Origin: Campylobacter sp. US33a
GTDB lineage: Bacteria; Campylobacterota; Campylobacteria; Campylobacterales; Campylobacteraceae
DNA: 64,000 nucleotides
Reading direction: 5' to 3'
Assembly (NCBI RefSeq): GCF_004378855.1
Contig: NZ_RYYL01000001.1
Span: forward strand, 124,001-188,000
The first letter of the stretch is position 1, and every line of letters begins with the position of its first letter. Of this stretch, positions 47,768 to 57,115 are shown piece after piece. The notes below the pieces were generated by a model, which had not been told where the DNA came from, did not search any database, and saw only the letters and a program-made list of their open reading frames with translations. Position numbers and translations under genes: made by a program.

Positions 47768-49261
47768 TTAAATTTTATACTCAATATTCTTTTCAAATTC
47801 ATTCAAACGCTTATAAATGCTTCTAAGCTCGGTGATACTAGTCCAATTTGTGATAAAAACACTAAAAGAACTTCTAACTTGATCAAAGGCATTGTTGATT
47901 TGTATCACAACTCCAAGCATGATAAGTCCGCCAAAAAGACTAGGTGCCATAATGATAAAAGGAACGATAACAATGGCTTGCTCAAATAAATAAAGCCAAA
48001 TATTAAAATAACCATAATGTAAAAAAAGCCTTTTATAATTAAATTTAAGCCCTGTAAAAAGCTCTATCATGGTTTCTTTTTTAGCATAATTTAAACGATC
48101 ATCTTCTGCATAGACTAATTCTTTTCTAAAAGCTGCTTCGGCTTTTTGATTGTTGTATTCAAGTCCCGGCAGTTTAATACCTACAAACCAAGAGATAACA
48201 AGTCCGCCCAAAGAAATTAAAAGTGCGACATAAACAAGCAAGCCATTTGTATCTTTTAAAAAATAAAAAGGCGAATTTTTGTCTAAATTTGCAAACAATC
48301 CTGCACTTACCATATCGCTTAAACCCCATAAGATAGGTACAAAAGCAACCAAAGTCATCAAAGCCCTTATAAAAGATAGCCCCAAACTTTCAACAAGCTT
48401 AGAAAAACGATAAGTATCTTCTTGAATTCTTTGCGAACTTCCTTCTATATTATCATTTTTATTTTTCCAAAATTTAAGATAAGAAAAGGTCATTGCTTCA
48501 CGCCATTTAAAAGCATAAACACTTGCAAAATAAATATTAATCGTAGCGATTAAAACATAAGGAAAAGCGATAGCTAAAAATACAAAAATGAGTGCGTAAA
48601 AATCACTCAAATCATAATAAGGCTTTTCTATCATAGCAGGAGTATGAAAAAAATACTCTAATAATTTTTGATAATAAAAAATCGCAAATTTATTGATAAA
48701 ATTTGCATTTTCTAAATTTGCCTTAGCTTTTGCGCTGGCTTTTTGTGCGTTTTGTAAAATGCTTTTTAGTTTATCATCGCTTAGGCGTTCATCTTTATTT
48801 AAGGCATTTTTTACCATTTGGCTAAGTTTGCTTAAATTTTGTTCTTCTAAAAAATTATTATCTTTTAAAATCAAAAGGATTTTTTCGCTCATTTCATCAT
48901 CATTGTTGATTTTATTTTGCTCATTTTGAGTATTAAGTCTTGATGTGTTTTCTTGTTCTAAATCTTGCATTTTTTTAGCTTTGGCTTTTTCATAAACCAC
49001 GCTTTCATTGGCATCTTCATTTAAATTTAATTCCCTAAGTAAAGCAGGGGTGATTTTAAACTCATCTTTGAAATTTTCTTCATTAAATTCTAGTTTTATG
49101 GCCGTAATTTTTGGTTTTTGTAAAGCATTATAAAAATCATTATACCAAGCATTGATAGCAACATTTAAACTTGTTTGTATATATAAGAAAAACAAAAGTA
49201 AAAAAAGTCCCAAATAAGCCCATAGGATCCATTTTTTAGATAGAAAAAAAGATTTAAACAC
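47768..49261 (-). CDS. SbmA/BacA-like inner-membrane peptide transporter
   Basis: A 497-residue protein. It opens SKKWILWAYLGLFLLLFFLY, followed by NAWYNDFYNALQKPK as in SbmA/BacA, then RIQEDTYRFSKLVESLGLS and an EFEKNIEYKI end. These are ABC-type membrane domains without an ATPase; SbmA takes up peptides such as bleomycin or microcins using the proton gradient. It is about 90 residues longer than E. coli SbmA because of a coiled-coil-like charged insert (about 45-205) between the first two membrane helices. It starts with GTG at 49261 after AAGGA, 59 nt downstream of tonB. Confidence 0.85.
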   Translation of the reverse strand: MFKSFFLSKKWILWAYLGLFLLLFFLYIQTSLNVAINAWYNDFYNALQKPKITAIKLEFNEENFKDEFKITPALLRELNLNEDANESVVYEKAKAKKMQDLEQENTSRLNTQNEQNKINNDDEMSEKILLILKDNNFLEEQNLSKLSQMVKNALNKDERLSDDKLKSILQNAQKASAKAKANLENANFINKFAIFYYQKLLEYFFHTPAMIEKPYYDLSDFYALIFVFLAIAFPYVLIATINIYFASVYAFKWREAMTFSYLKFWKNKNDNIEGSSQRIQEDTYRFSKLVESLGLSFIRALMTLVAFVPILWGLSDMVSAGLFANLDKNSPFYFLKDTNGLLVYVALLISLGGLVISWFVGIKLPGLEYNNQKAEAAFRKELVYAEDDRLNYAKKETMIELFTGLKFNYKRLFLHYGYFNIWLYLFEQAIVIVPFIIMAPSLFGGLIMLGVVIQINNAFDQVRSSFSVFITNWTSITELRSIYKRLNEFEKNIEYKI

Positions 49262-49320
49262 ATTTATCCTTGATTTAAATTTTAAAAAAGTAATTTTACA
49301 AAATTTTTCTAACCAAAGTT

Positions 49321-50082
49321 TTATTTTTTATTTAAAAAATCCTTGATATTGTAATTAATCGGCAAAATAAAGGTGATTTGGTTTGAATTTTTAAGCATTT
49401 CTTGAGGTGGTTTTGGCAAAGGTGATGCTCTTGTTATGAGATTTATAGCTTCGTTGTTTAAAATAGAATGTGGGCATAATTTTTTTATGTTTTTACTCGT
49501 TACATTGCCCAACTCATCGATACTCACTTTGATATTAACCTTTCCTTCTTGTTTGTTGATGAGTGCTTCCTTGGGATACCTTTGAAATTTTAGCAAATGT
49601 GCCATAAGCACAGCTTGATAGTTTTGAATTTGCTTTTTAGCATTTCCGCTTACTAGGGTTTGTGTTATTTTTTCCTCGCTTTTTATGGGTGCACTTAGGC
49701 TTTGATCCTTTGCTTTAGAATTAGGCGAATTGGTGTTGTTTGTGATGGAATTTTCTTTTTTGTTTTTTTCTGTGATTTTGTGTGAAAATTCAGCACTGGC
49801 TTGTAGTTTTGTTTTTTCTTTTAAAAAATCATTGCTAATAGAGCTTGGCTTATGATTTATCTTTGTATTTTGACTTTGTATGCTTTGTTTTTGATTGATT
49901 GAAACCTCTTTGACTTCTCCTATAGGAAGTTCTGAAATTATCATTATGGATTCGAATTTTTCACCCTGTTTGAGATTGAGCCCACTGTTTAAATTTTTGT
50001 TAAAAGAGGGCGTAAAAAATAACAAAGAAAAAACCAAAATATGCAAAAATAAAGATACACTTAAGCTTATTTTGAAAATCAT
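49321..50082 (-). CDS. tonB: TonB, energy transducer
   Basis: A 253-residue TonB: one N-terminal helix (ISLSVSLFLHILVFSLLFF, with the Ser/His of the TonB SHLS motif replaced by SLFLH), a polar, Lys/Ser-rich linker without the usual proline-rich region, and the C-terminal domain (QRYPKEALINKQEGKVNIKVSID, ASPLPKPPQEM). It couples ExbBD to outer-membrane receptors. It overlaps exbD by 4 nt. Confidence 0.9.
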   Translation of the reverse strand: MIFKISLSVSLFLHILVFSLLFFTPSFNKNLNSGLNLKQGEKFESIMIISELPIGEVKEVSINQKQSIQSQNTKINHKPSSISNDFLKEKTKLQASAEFSHKITEKNKKENSITNNTNSPNSKAKDQSLSAPIKSEEKITQTLVSGNAKKQIQNYQAVLMAHLLKFQRYPKEALINKQEGKVNIKVSIDELGNVTSKNIKKLCPHSILNNEAINLITRASPLPKPPQEMLKNSNQITFILPINYNIKDFLNKK

Positions 50083-50486
50083 TTTGCATTTTCCTTTTGA
50101 GAAACTAGGGCTATTTTGGTGTATCCTTGTTCTTTGATTTTATCCATCAAGCGTATGATTTTATCGTATTGAACTGATTTGTCGATGTGAAAATATATGA
50201 TTTGCTCTTTATCGTTTTTGCTTTTTTCGTTGATAATTAAAGCTAGGTTGTCTGTGTTAATTATGATTTCATTAATGGCAATTTCATCTTTTTCATTAAG
50301 ATAGACAACGATGGGGTTTTTGGGTTTTTCTTCGTTTTGCTTGGAGCTTTTTGGAAGTTCGACTTTGATTGAATTTGTTATAATTGGTGTAACTGCCATG
50401 AAAATGATAAGCAAAACAAGCATGATATCTATAAAAGGCGTTACATTGATTTCGCTTAATTCTTCCTCTTCTTGAATGTAAATCAT
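50079..50486 (-). CDS. exbD: ExbD, TonB-system proton channel subunit
   Basis: A 135-residue protein. It starts [30 protein letters not shown] with the proton-channel Asp in the [10 protein letters not shown] helix, followed by a periplasmic domain with VELPKSS and a helix ending [11 protein letters not shown]. It overlaps tonB and exbB by 4 nt each. Confidence 0.95.
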   Translation of the reverse strand: MIYIQEEEELSEINVTPFIDIMLVLLIIFMAVTPIITNSIKVELPKSSKQNEEKPKNPIVVYLNEKDEIAINEIIINTDNLALIINEKSKNDKEQIIYFHIDKSVQYDKIIRLMDKIKEQGYTKIALVSQKENAK

Positions 50487-51229
50487 TGTTGCTCCTTTGA
50501 AGTATTTTCTCTATCAAATAGTAGGTAAAGTGTAATGATGTTTTCGTTTAATAAATGTGAAAAATGGGTATTGAGTTTTAATAGATAATTGTAAAATAAA
50601 ACAGCAGGTATTGCAACGACTAATCCTAAAGCTGTAGCAAATAAAGCTTCAGCAATTCCAGGTGCAACTATGTTTAAGCTCGCATTTTGTGCTTTGGCGA
50701 TATTGATAAAACTATGCATTATACCCCAGACTGTTCCAAATAGTCCTATAAATGGAGCACTTGAACCAACTGAAGCTAAAAAAGACACACTTTTTTTGAC
50801 TTGTGTGATGATGTTTAGTGATTTAAGTTTTAGTCTTTGTTCTATACGGTTTTTTAAATTTTTATCATAAATGGATGATTTTTCTAACTCATCTTGAATT
50901 TCTTTGTAAAATTGCAAAGCAAGACTTTTATCATTAAGACATAAATTATGAAATTTAGCGTCTTTAAAAAATTGCCTATCTTGTTTTAAAATTTTAAAAT
51001 ATTTAGCATAAGTGATGAATTTATAAATAAAAATCGCCCAAGTGAGCACAGAAAATAAAACGAGTATCCATATAACTATTTTAACGATAATATGTGCGTG
51101 AAAATACAAGTCTTTAAAACTTAAATTTATTGTTTGTTCAGCGCTTACTTGGGTTAGATTGGCATCATTTGCCAATAAAACATTTGTCAGTAAAAAAAGC
51201 AAGATAATCATTTGTGATATTTTTTTCAT
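50483..51229 (-). CDS. exbB: ExbB, TonB-system proton channel subunit
   Basis: A 248-residue MotA/TolQ/ExbB-family protein with a cleavable-looking N-terminal signal ([14 protein letters not shown]), a first helix at about 53-72, and the paired helices [21 protein letters not shown] and [21 protein letters not shown] that form the channel. It lies 8 nt after the receptor gene. Confidence 0.95.
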   Translation of the reverse strand: MKKISQMIILLFLLTNVLLANDANLTQVSAEQTINLSFKDLYFHAHIIVKIVIWILVLFSVLTWAIFIYKFITYAKYFKILKQDRQFFKDAKFHNLCLNDKSLALQFYKEIQDELEKSSIYDKNLKNRIEQRLKLKSLNIITQVKKSVSFLASVGSSAPFIGLFGTVWGIMHSFINIAKAQNASLNIVAPGIAEALFATALGLVVAIPAVLFYNYLLKLNTHFSHLLNENIITLYLLFDRENTSKEQQ

Positions 51230-51237
51230 TGTTTTCC

Positions 51238-53514
51238 TTAATATTTGTATTCAAAACTTACTATAAAAGTGCGACCGCGAGCGGAGTTGTTGTAAATAAA
51301 TATAGGATCAAAAAGTCCACCTGCATTTTGGCTATCGCCTGTATTGTAAGCATAAAGTGCGTCCATATAATTTTCATCGAATAAATTTTGCACTTCTGCT
51401 TTGATATTAAAATTTTTAAAAAGCTCATAACTTGCATAAAGATCGATTATGGTAGGTATTTTAGGCAAATCATCTGTGGTTTTAAGTGGCGCCATAGCAT
51501 CTGGATTACTTGGATCATCTTCTAAACTTCCAATAGGAGCTATTCTTTTTGCCTTTCCTGTGTATTTGGCTATTGCTCCTATATTAAGCTTTTCTTCGAG
51601 TAATCTTATTCCTATATCAAGATTTGCATAATGCTCTGGAAGTTGAGCAAACTGGCTTTGACCCGATTGTGCGCCTCCGGTTTCTAAAGACTCTGTGTCT
51701 GAGAATTTGTGTTTGGATTTTTGATAGGTATAAGATAGCGTGGAGTAAAAAACTTCCATATCATATCTAAATTCAAGCTCAACGCCGTTAAATTTTGCCT
51801 TTTCATCATCATTAAGCTGCATTACAAAAATGGCATCGTCAGCCTTTTGCCAATATCTTCTATTGTAAATATAATTTTTTACCGAAGTATCATAATAAAG
51901 TACTTTTAAGCCAAAAGTATCATCATCTTTTAAAAGCCCATGTGTAAAAGAGTTAAAGCCTATTTGGTAGGTATTGGCACTTTCTTGTTTTAAAAAAGTG
52001 TTCATATTGTGCTCAAATCCTGCATCGTGAGTGAAGAAGTATTCTTGAACATTTGGAATTCTATGGCTTTTTGAATACGAGATGAAGGGATTAAACAATG
52101 GGTGCATATTAGCTGAAAATACAAAAGAATAATTGAAATTTTTGTAATTTTTTTCAATATTTCCAGCAGTTTTAGGTTGGCAATAAGAATTATATATGCT
52201 GCATACTCCCTTATAGCCACTCAAATCTGCATCAAGCCAATTTATATTTGAATTTAAGGTAAAAATTCCATAGGTATAGCTTGTATCAATATAAAAAGTT
52301 TTGATATCTTGTTCGCCTTTTGGATAAAAGGCTGTGAGTATATAAGGAAGTAAAACTCTATCTCGCGGAAAATCATTACTATAATGATTGTTTAATAAAT
52401 TAAGTCCATAAGTGAGATAAAAATTAGACTCTAGGCTAATTTCTTTACTCATTGTATTGCTTAAATCAAGAGTTAAGGCTCTATTTTTGGTTTTTACTCC
52501 ACTCATATCATGATAGCCCCAAGTTGAACCTTGATTATATTTTTGTTTCCCATCATTATAAGCCATTAAAAATTTTAAATCCAAAAGATTTGAATTTGGT
52601 GTAAAACGATAATCAAGCTGATAAGTGTCATTTGTGATTTTTCTTCCTGCTAGATTATTATGATAACCACGATAACTTAGTATTGCTTTTATTAGCTCTG
52701 ATTGGTATTCTGCTTTAATGAGCTGACTTCTTGGCTGATTGTAGAGATTTTTTGGATTGATGGGTGCAGGTAAATTTGTGTCAGGAATTCCATCATCATC
52801 ACTATCAAATGGAGGTTGCTGATCGCCTATATAACCTCCACCTCCGACTTTGTAGTTTTGAGAAAGATTTTGTCCACTATAACCAAACAAAAATCCCACA
52901 CTTGCACCATTTTCAAGTAAGGTTTTAGCTGCCACAGTTCCCATGAAATTTGGTCCTATAGCATTGCTTCCATAAGAATATTTTCCTAAAAAGCCAAAGG
53001 TATTTCCATCGCGCACCACATCATCTACACCTATGGTTCTAAAATTAGCCGAGCCCATTAGGGCATTTGCTCCGCTTGCTCCTTTAAAAGTTCCCCTAGT
53101 AATATCAACGCCAATTAAGAAATTTTTATCAATAGGAGCGCTAAAACTTGAAGTTCCAATTTGTCCATGAAAACTATCATCACTGGCAGAGCCAAAAAAA
53201 GTTTGAGTTACCCCATCAATTTGCGTATTTACTCTACCCAAGCCTGTCATACCACGAATATTTACAGAAACTCCACCTTGAGCTTGATCAACTTGTGTAT
53301 AGGCTCCTGGTATGCTTCTGATGATAGAATCTATGCTTTGAGTGCCGCCACTTAATCCTTCCCTTGTGCTTATTGCTTCTGGGCTTATGAAAGGTTTTTC
53401 TTCATTTTTTAATTTTGAGCCAGAAATATCTAGGGTATCAAATTCTATTTCTTCGCTAAAGGCCAAGTTGGCAAAAGATATACTAATAAAGCAAATTAAA
53501 CTTAATTTTTTCAT
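51238..53514 (-). CDS. TonB-dependent outer-membrane receptor
   Basis: A 758-residue receptor with a signal peptide ([12 protein letters not shown]), an N-terminal TonB-box-like segment ([13 protein letters not shown]), a plug domain ([38 protein letters not shown]), and a beta-barrel ending in [10 protein letters not shown], with terminal aromatic residue. It resembles C. jejuni Cj0178, linked in the literature to iron from transferrin/lactoferrin. The ligand here is inferred from that and from the operon. It overlaps the ChaN gene by 4 nt. Confidence 0.88.
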   Translation of the reverse strand: MKKLSLICFISISFANLAFSEEIEFDTLDISGSKLKNEEKPFISPEAISTREGLSGGTQSIDSIIRSIPGAYTQVDQAQGGVSVNIRGMTGLGRVNTQIDGVTQTFFGSASDDSFHGQIGTSSFSAPIDKNFLIGVDITRGTFKGASGANALMGSANFRTIGVDDVVRDGNTFGFLGKYSYGSNAIGPNFMGTVAAKTLLENGASVGFLFGYSGQNLSQNYKVGGGGYIGDQQPPFDSDDDGIPDTNLPAPINPKNLYNQPRSQLIKAEYQSELIKAILSYRGYHNNLAGRKITNDTYQLDYRFTPNSNLLDLKFLMAYNDGKQKYNQGSTWGYHDMSGVKTKNRALTLDLSNTMSKEISLESNFYLTYGLNLLNNHYSNDFPRDRVLLPYILTAFYPKGEQDIKTFYIDTSYTYGIFTLNSNINWLDADLSGYKGVCSIYNSYCQPKTAGNIEKNYKNFNYSFVFSANMHPLFNPFISYSKSHRIPNVQEYFFTHDAGFEHNMNTFLKQESANTYQIGFNSFTHGLLKDDDTFGLKVLYYDTSVKNYIYNRRYWQKADDAIFVMQLNDDEKAKFNGVELEFRYDMEVFYSTLSYTYQKSKHKFSDTESLETGGAQSGQSQFAQLPEHYANLDIGIRLLEEKLNIGAIAKYTGKAKRIAPIGSLEDDPSNPDAMAPLKTTDDLPKIPTIIDLYASYELFKNFNIKAEVQNLFDENYMDALYAYNTGDSQNAGGLFDPIFIYNNSARGRTFIVSFEYKY

Positions 53515-54350
53515 TTTCTTTCCCCATAGACGAATATATAATCAGCATCTTGATATTCTAAATCATTTTTATCAAAATTAAATATCACCACAGCGACTTT
53601 TTTATCGCTTTTAAAATCTTTTATATGCAAGGGGATGCCTATTTTTTTGCTCACATGAAATTTTCCTGCAATCAACACGATTTTGTTTGGGTTATGCACT
53701 AAGATATCTGCCATTCTTCTGTCTTTAAATTGCTGAATTTCTACGAGTTTTGTGAGCATATTTTCATCTTTTAACTCATGAGTAAGTGAAATTAAATTTT
53801 TAATTTGCTCTTTTACGGCAATTTGTGTCGATAAATTGCCATTTAAAGGCACTACGCCATTATAAATTTGTTTGATTTCTTCTTTAGATAAATTTGCACC
53901 AAGTAAATTCATATCAGAATAAAATGTTAGATTAATAAGCTCTTGATATGCTTTATAATCCCAAGCTTTATCCCAATTTAACTCCGTTTGAAGTTCTGAA
54001 GGTGTGATAGTATTTTTGTTTTGCTTAGCCTTGTTAAGCTTTGTTTGGTTGGCGCTTGCAAACATTTCAAATGCTATATCAAGAGAAATTTTGTGCTTGG
54101 AGCAATACTCATTTAAAGCTTGTATAATCATTATTTCACTTGCTTTGTGTTTGGGTTCATCGTGTCTTTCTCCTAGTAAGATGATATCGTTTTTCAAGAG
54201 CTCATTGAAAAAATCATCAAATGAAATTTGAGTTTTATTTGCACTTGAGAGAATGTAGAAATTCTCATTTTCCTTCAATGGTTTTTGTGTGTTAAGTCCT
54301 GTGCAAGCATAAAATAATAATACGCTAAAAGCAAGTAAAAATTTTGCCAT
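53511..54350 (-). CDS. ChaN-like heme/iron-associated lipoprotein
   Basis: A 279-residue lipoprotein. The start is set at 54350 because MAKFLLAFSVLLFYACTG forms a signal with lipobox LFYAC, whereas the frame 12 codons upstream has no purpose. The mature part contains ILLGERHDEPKHKASE, LDIAFEMFASANQTKL and KIVLIAGKFHVSKKIGIPLHI, as in the ChaN family, which binds heme dimers in C. jejuni. It is the first gene of the TonB operon. Confidence 0.85.
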   Translation of the reverse strand: MAKFLLAFSVLLFYACTGLNTQKPLKENENFYILSSANKTQISFDDFFNELLKNDIILLGERHDEPKHKASEIMIIQALNEYCSKHKISLDIAFEMFASANQTKLNKAKQNKNTITPSELQTELNWDKAWDYKAYQELINLTFYSDMNLLGANLSKEEIKQIYNGVVPLNGNLSTQIAVKEQIKNLISLTHELKDENMLTKLVEIQQFKDRRMADILVHNPNKIVLIAGKFHVSKKIGIPLHIKDFKSDKKVAVVIFNFDKNDLEYQDADYIFVYGERK

Positions 54351-54375
54351 TTGTTTTTCCTTTTTTTGATATAAA

Positions 54376-54400
54376 ATTGATATCAAATATTAATATTATA
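54376..54400 (-). promoter_or_regulatory. Promoter and possible Fur site of the TonB operon
   Basis: On the minus strand TATAAT lies at 54400-54395, about 45 nt before the ChaN ATG. The palindromic stretch TTGATATCAA (54378-54387) with flanking AATATT lies immediately downstream and could be the Fur operator expected for an iron-uptake operon. The match to a Fur box is loose. Confidence 0.35.
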
Positions 54401-54555
54401 AATTTAAAAATATACTTAAAATAATGAATTTAAATTTATATAATCAAAATATTTGTTTATAATTTTTAATTTTTTTTGATTTTAAGTATCATTTATATAA
54501 TTTAAAAACAAAATAAATGAGTAAAATTCCTGATGGTAAATTAGTTTAAATTTGT

Positions 54556-54561
54556 TAGAAT
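54556..54561 (+). promoter_or_regulatory. Promoter -10 box of the polyamine gene
   Basis: TAGAAT at 54556-54561, with TTTGT before it, about 29 nt from the ATG at 54590. An AAGGA ribosome binding site follows. Confidence 0.5.
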
Positions 54562-54589
54562 GCGTGAAAAATTTAATCTAAGGATAAAA

Positions 54590-55795
54590 ATGAAAAATCT
54601 TTTAATCATAGGCGCAGGCGGAGTAAGCCGTGTAGCCACCGTAAAATGTGCAATGAATTCTAATACTTTTAGCAAAATTACCTTAGCTAGTAGAACTAAA
54701 AGCAAATGTGATGAAATAGCAGCTTTTATAAAAGAGCGTTTGGGTATAGAAATTCAAACTGAGCAAATAGATGCAGATGACACCACTGCTGTTGTAGAAC
54801 TTATCAAAAAAACAGGAGCTGAAATTTTACTCAATGTGGCTTTGCCTTATCAGGATCTTACTTTAATGGATGCGTGTATTCAAACTAATATCCACTATGT
54901 AGATACTGCAAATTACGAACATCCTGATTTAGCAAAATTCGAATATAAAGAACAATGGGCAAGAAATGATAAGTTTAAGCAAGCAGGAATTTTAGGGCTT
55001 TTAGGAAGCGGTTTTGATCCTGGTGTTACAAATGTTTTTTGTGCTTATGCACAGCAAAATTTATTTGATGAGATTTCTTACATAGATATATTAGATTGCA
55101 ATGCAGGTGATCATGGTTATGCTTTTGCGACTAATTTTAATCCTGAAATTAATTTAAGAGAAGTTTCTGCTAAGGGGCGTTACTGGGAAAATGGTGAATG
55201 GATAGAAACACAGCCTATGGAAATAAAAATGGAATGGGATTATCCTGAAGTAGGTGTAAAAGATAGCTATTTGCTTTATCATGAAGAGCTTGAAAGCTTG
55301 GTAAAAAATATCAAAGGCCTAAAAAGAATTCGCTTTTTTATGACTTTTGGACAAAGCTATCTTACTCACATGAAATGTCTTGAAAATGTTGGAATGCTAG
55401 GTATTAAACCTATAATGCATCAAGGAAAAGAAATTGTGCCGATTGAATTTTTAAAAACCTTACTTCCTGATCCTGCAAGTTTGGGTCCTCGCACAAAAGG
55501 TTTTACAAATATTGGTTGTGTGATCCGTGGTATTAAAGATGGCAAAGATAAACAAGTTTATATTTATAATGTTTGCAATCACGAAGAATGCTATAAAGAA
55601 ACTGGCGCACAAGCAGTAAGCTATACAACAGGCGTTCCTGCAATGATAGGCACAAAATTAGTCGCTAAAGGAATTTGGCAAGGTAAAGGTGTGTTTAATA
55701 TGGAAGAATTTGACGCTAAGCCTTTTATGGATGAGTTAAATATTCAAGGGCTACCTTGGAAAATCATCGAAATGACTCCAAGTTTGGGAGAATAA
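54590..55795 (+). CDS. Carboxynorspermidine/carboxyspermidine dehydrogenase
   Basis: A 401-residue saccharopine-dehydrogenase-like enzyme. It has the Rossmann start MKNLLIIGAGGVSRVATVKCA, then LGSGFDPGVTNVFCAYA and LDCNAGDHGYAFATNFNPEIN. In Campylobacter (Cj0172c) this enzyme makes carboxyspermidine from putrescine and aspartate semialdehyde, in the alternative spermidine pathway; the decarboxylase gene (nspC) is not in the window. The ATG at 54590 is preferred over one 10 codons upstream because AAGGA precedes it and the nucleotide fold starts there. Confidence 0.9.
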   Translation: MKNLLIIGAGGVSRVATVKCAMNSNTFSKITLASRTKSKCDEIAAFIKERLGIEIQTEQIDADDTTAVVELIKKTGAEILLNVALPYQDLTLMDACIQTNIHYVDTANYEHPDLAKFEYKEQWARNDKFKQAGILGLLGSGFDPGVTNVFCAYAQQNLFDEISYIDILDCNAGDHGYAFATNFNPEINLREVSAKGRYWENGEWIETQPMEIKMEWDYPEVGVKDSYLLYHEELESLVKNIKGLKRIRFFMTFGQSYLTHMKCLENVGMLGIKPIMHQGKEIVPIEFLKTLLPDPASLGPRTKGFTNIGCVIRGIKDGKDKQVYIYNVCNHEECYKETGAQAVSYTTGVPAMIGTKLVAKGIWQGKGVFNMEEFDAKPFMDELNIQGLPWKIIEMTPSLGE

Positions 55796-55803
55796 ATTTA
55801 AAA

Positions 55804-55830
55804 AAGCCCTAAATTTGGGGCTTAAAATTT
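55804..55830 (+). terminator. Rho-independent terminator of the dehydrogenase gene
   Basis: AAGCCC (55804-55809) pairs with GGGCTT (55818-55823), followed by AAAATTTTT. Confidence 0.85.
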
Positions 55831-55957
55831 TTACATTCTTTATTTTATCTATAAAAGTTAATATTTTCCAAATTTTTCATATTTTTTATAAATTTTTATG
55901 ATTGTTTAAGTTTTTTTATAATTTTGACCATATTTTAAATTAATAAGGAGATAAATT

Positions 55958-56303
55958 ATGAAAAAAACTATTATTAGTAGTAACTTTTGCTTTATTTATT
56001 GTGGGCTGTGGAAGTAAAGAGCCGCCTGTCGAAATTGAAACTTTTGAACAATACAATCAGCTACTTTACTCGAATTCTAAATTTTTAAAAATTACCTCTT
56101 TAGTGGATTCTGTTACAATTACTAAGATAATTCCAAATCGCGGAAAATGTAAAATTGGCGGAGTGCTAGATAACCGTGATATAAAAATTAATAAAACTTT
56201 AAAATACGGAGAAGTATGGAATTATATTCCACTACGAGGTTGTGATAAGTTGTTGGAAGTTAGGGTTGAGACAGATCAAGGAGAGTGGGATTTTAAATTT
56301 TAA
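55958..56303 (+). pseudogene. Small lipoprotein gene, frame broken by one extra A
   Basis: TATAAT (55917-55922) and a strong AAGGAG site lead to an ATG at 55958, but the frame stops after 18 codons. If the A7 run right after the ATG (55961-55967) had six A, the reading would be MKKLLLVVTFALFIVGCGS and continue to 56303, about 114 residues, with lipobox IVGC and a small beta-rich mature domain (VTITKIIPNRGKCKIGGVLDN). No family is recognised. The gap is exactly one base. This could be a phase-variable OFF state, transcription slippage, a true pseudogene, or a homopolymer sequencing error. It has no counterpart I can name. Confidence 0.75.
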
Positions 56304-56336
56304 ATAACTTATTCCGCATAAAGCGGAATAAGTTAT
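56304..56336. terminator. Bidirectional terminator between the lipoprotein gene and sodB
   Basis: ATAACTTATTCCGC (56304-56317) and GCGGAATAAGTTAT (56323-56336) form a perfect 14-bp stem with loop ATAAA. The sodB stop codon lies inside one arm. It serves both convergent genes. Confidence 0.9.
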
Positions 56337-56971
56337 TTTATAGGATGAAGCTCGTTTGCGTAAAAACTAACTGATCCCATACCCTCTTTTAAAGCCCATT
56401 CATAAGCTTTTGCAACAAAATCCCAGTTAATATGAGTGTAAAATTTCTCTAAATAAGCAGGACGAGCATTGCGATGATCTACATAATAAGCGTGTTCCCA
56501 AACATCTACAACGAGTAAAGGAATTTTATCTTCAGTGATAGGTGTAGCTGCATTTGAAGTGCCTACAAATTCTAATTTTTGATTTTTGGTGTTATAAACT
56601 AGCCAGAACCAGCCGGAACCAAAAACTCCTGTCGCACCTTTGATAAACTCAGATTTGAAATTATCCAAAGAGCCAAATTCTTTTTCTAAAGCCGCTTTTA
56701 AATCGCCTTTTACTTCACAGGTATTTGGAGTAATGCAGTCAAAATAAAAATCGTGATTATAAACTTGAGCTGCATTATTGAAAATTCCACCATTTGAAGT
56801 TTTGATAATATCAACAAGTTCTTTACCGACAAATTGTGTATCTTTGATGAGATTGTTAAGATTATTCACATAGGTTTGATGGTGTTTTCCATGATGATAA
56901 TTAAAGGTTTCAGCACTTAAAAAATCGCCAAAAGCATTGGTGTCATAAGGTAATTGTCTTAATTCAAACAT
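56333..56971 (-). CDS. sodB: SodB, iron superoxide dismutase
   Basis: A 212-residue Fe-type SOD that detoxifies superoxide. Metal ligands are in FNYHHGKHHQTY (His 26 region), NHDFYFDC (His 74 region), VVDVWEHAYYVDH (Asp and His). The GGIFNNAAQVYNH segment is Fe-SOD-like. A strong AAAAGGAG ribosome binding site precedes the ATG at 56971. Monocistronic. Confidence 0.97.
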   Translation of the reverse strand: MFELRQLPYDTNAFGDFLSAETFNYHHGKHHQTYVNNLNNLIKDTQFVGKELVDIIKTSNGGIFNNAAQVYNHDFYFDCITPNTCEVKGDLKAALEKEFGSLDNFKSEFIKGATGVFGSGWFWLVYNTKNQKLEFVGTSNAATPITEDKIPLLVVDVWEHAYYVDHRNARPAYLEKFYTHINWDFVAKAYEWALKEGMGSVSFYANELHPIK

Positions 56972-57002
56972 AATTTTCTCCTTTTAATAAATTGGGTAAA
57001 AG

Positions 57003-57008
57003 ATTGTA
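57003..57008 (-). promoter_or_regulatory. sodB promoter -10 box
   Basis: The minus strand reads TGCTACAATC, an extended -10 (TACAAT at 57008-57003), about 30 nt before the sodB ATG. Confidence 0.5.
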
Positions 57009-57115
57009 GCATAAAATCATTAAAAGAGATAAATAGTCTGATTTAAATTTTTCATTTTCAAATACGAATGAATATTTTATTTGCTAAAATAATGCGAAAA
57101 ATATTTAGGGAAAAA

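Noticed and set aside
47672-47989. Plus-strand open frame of 105 codons near the SbmA-like gene
   Set aside because: Most of it lies antisense to the SbmA-like coding region, has no ribosome binding site and shows no recognisable motif.
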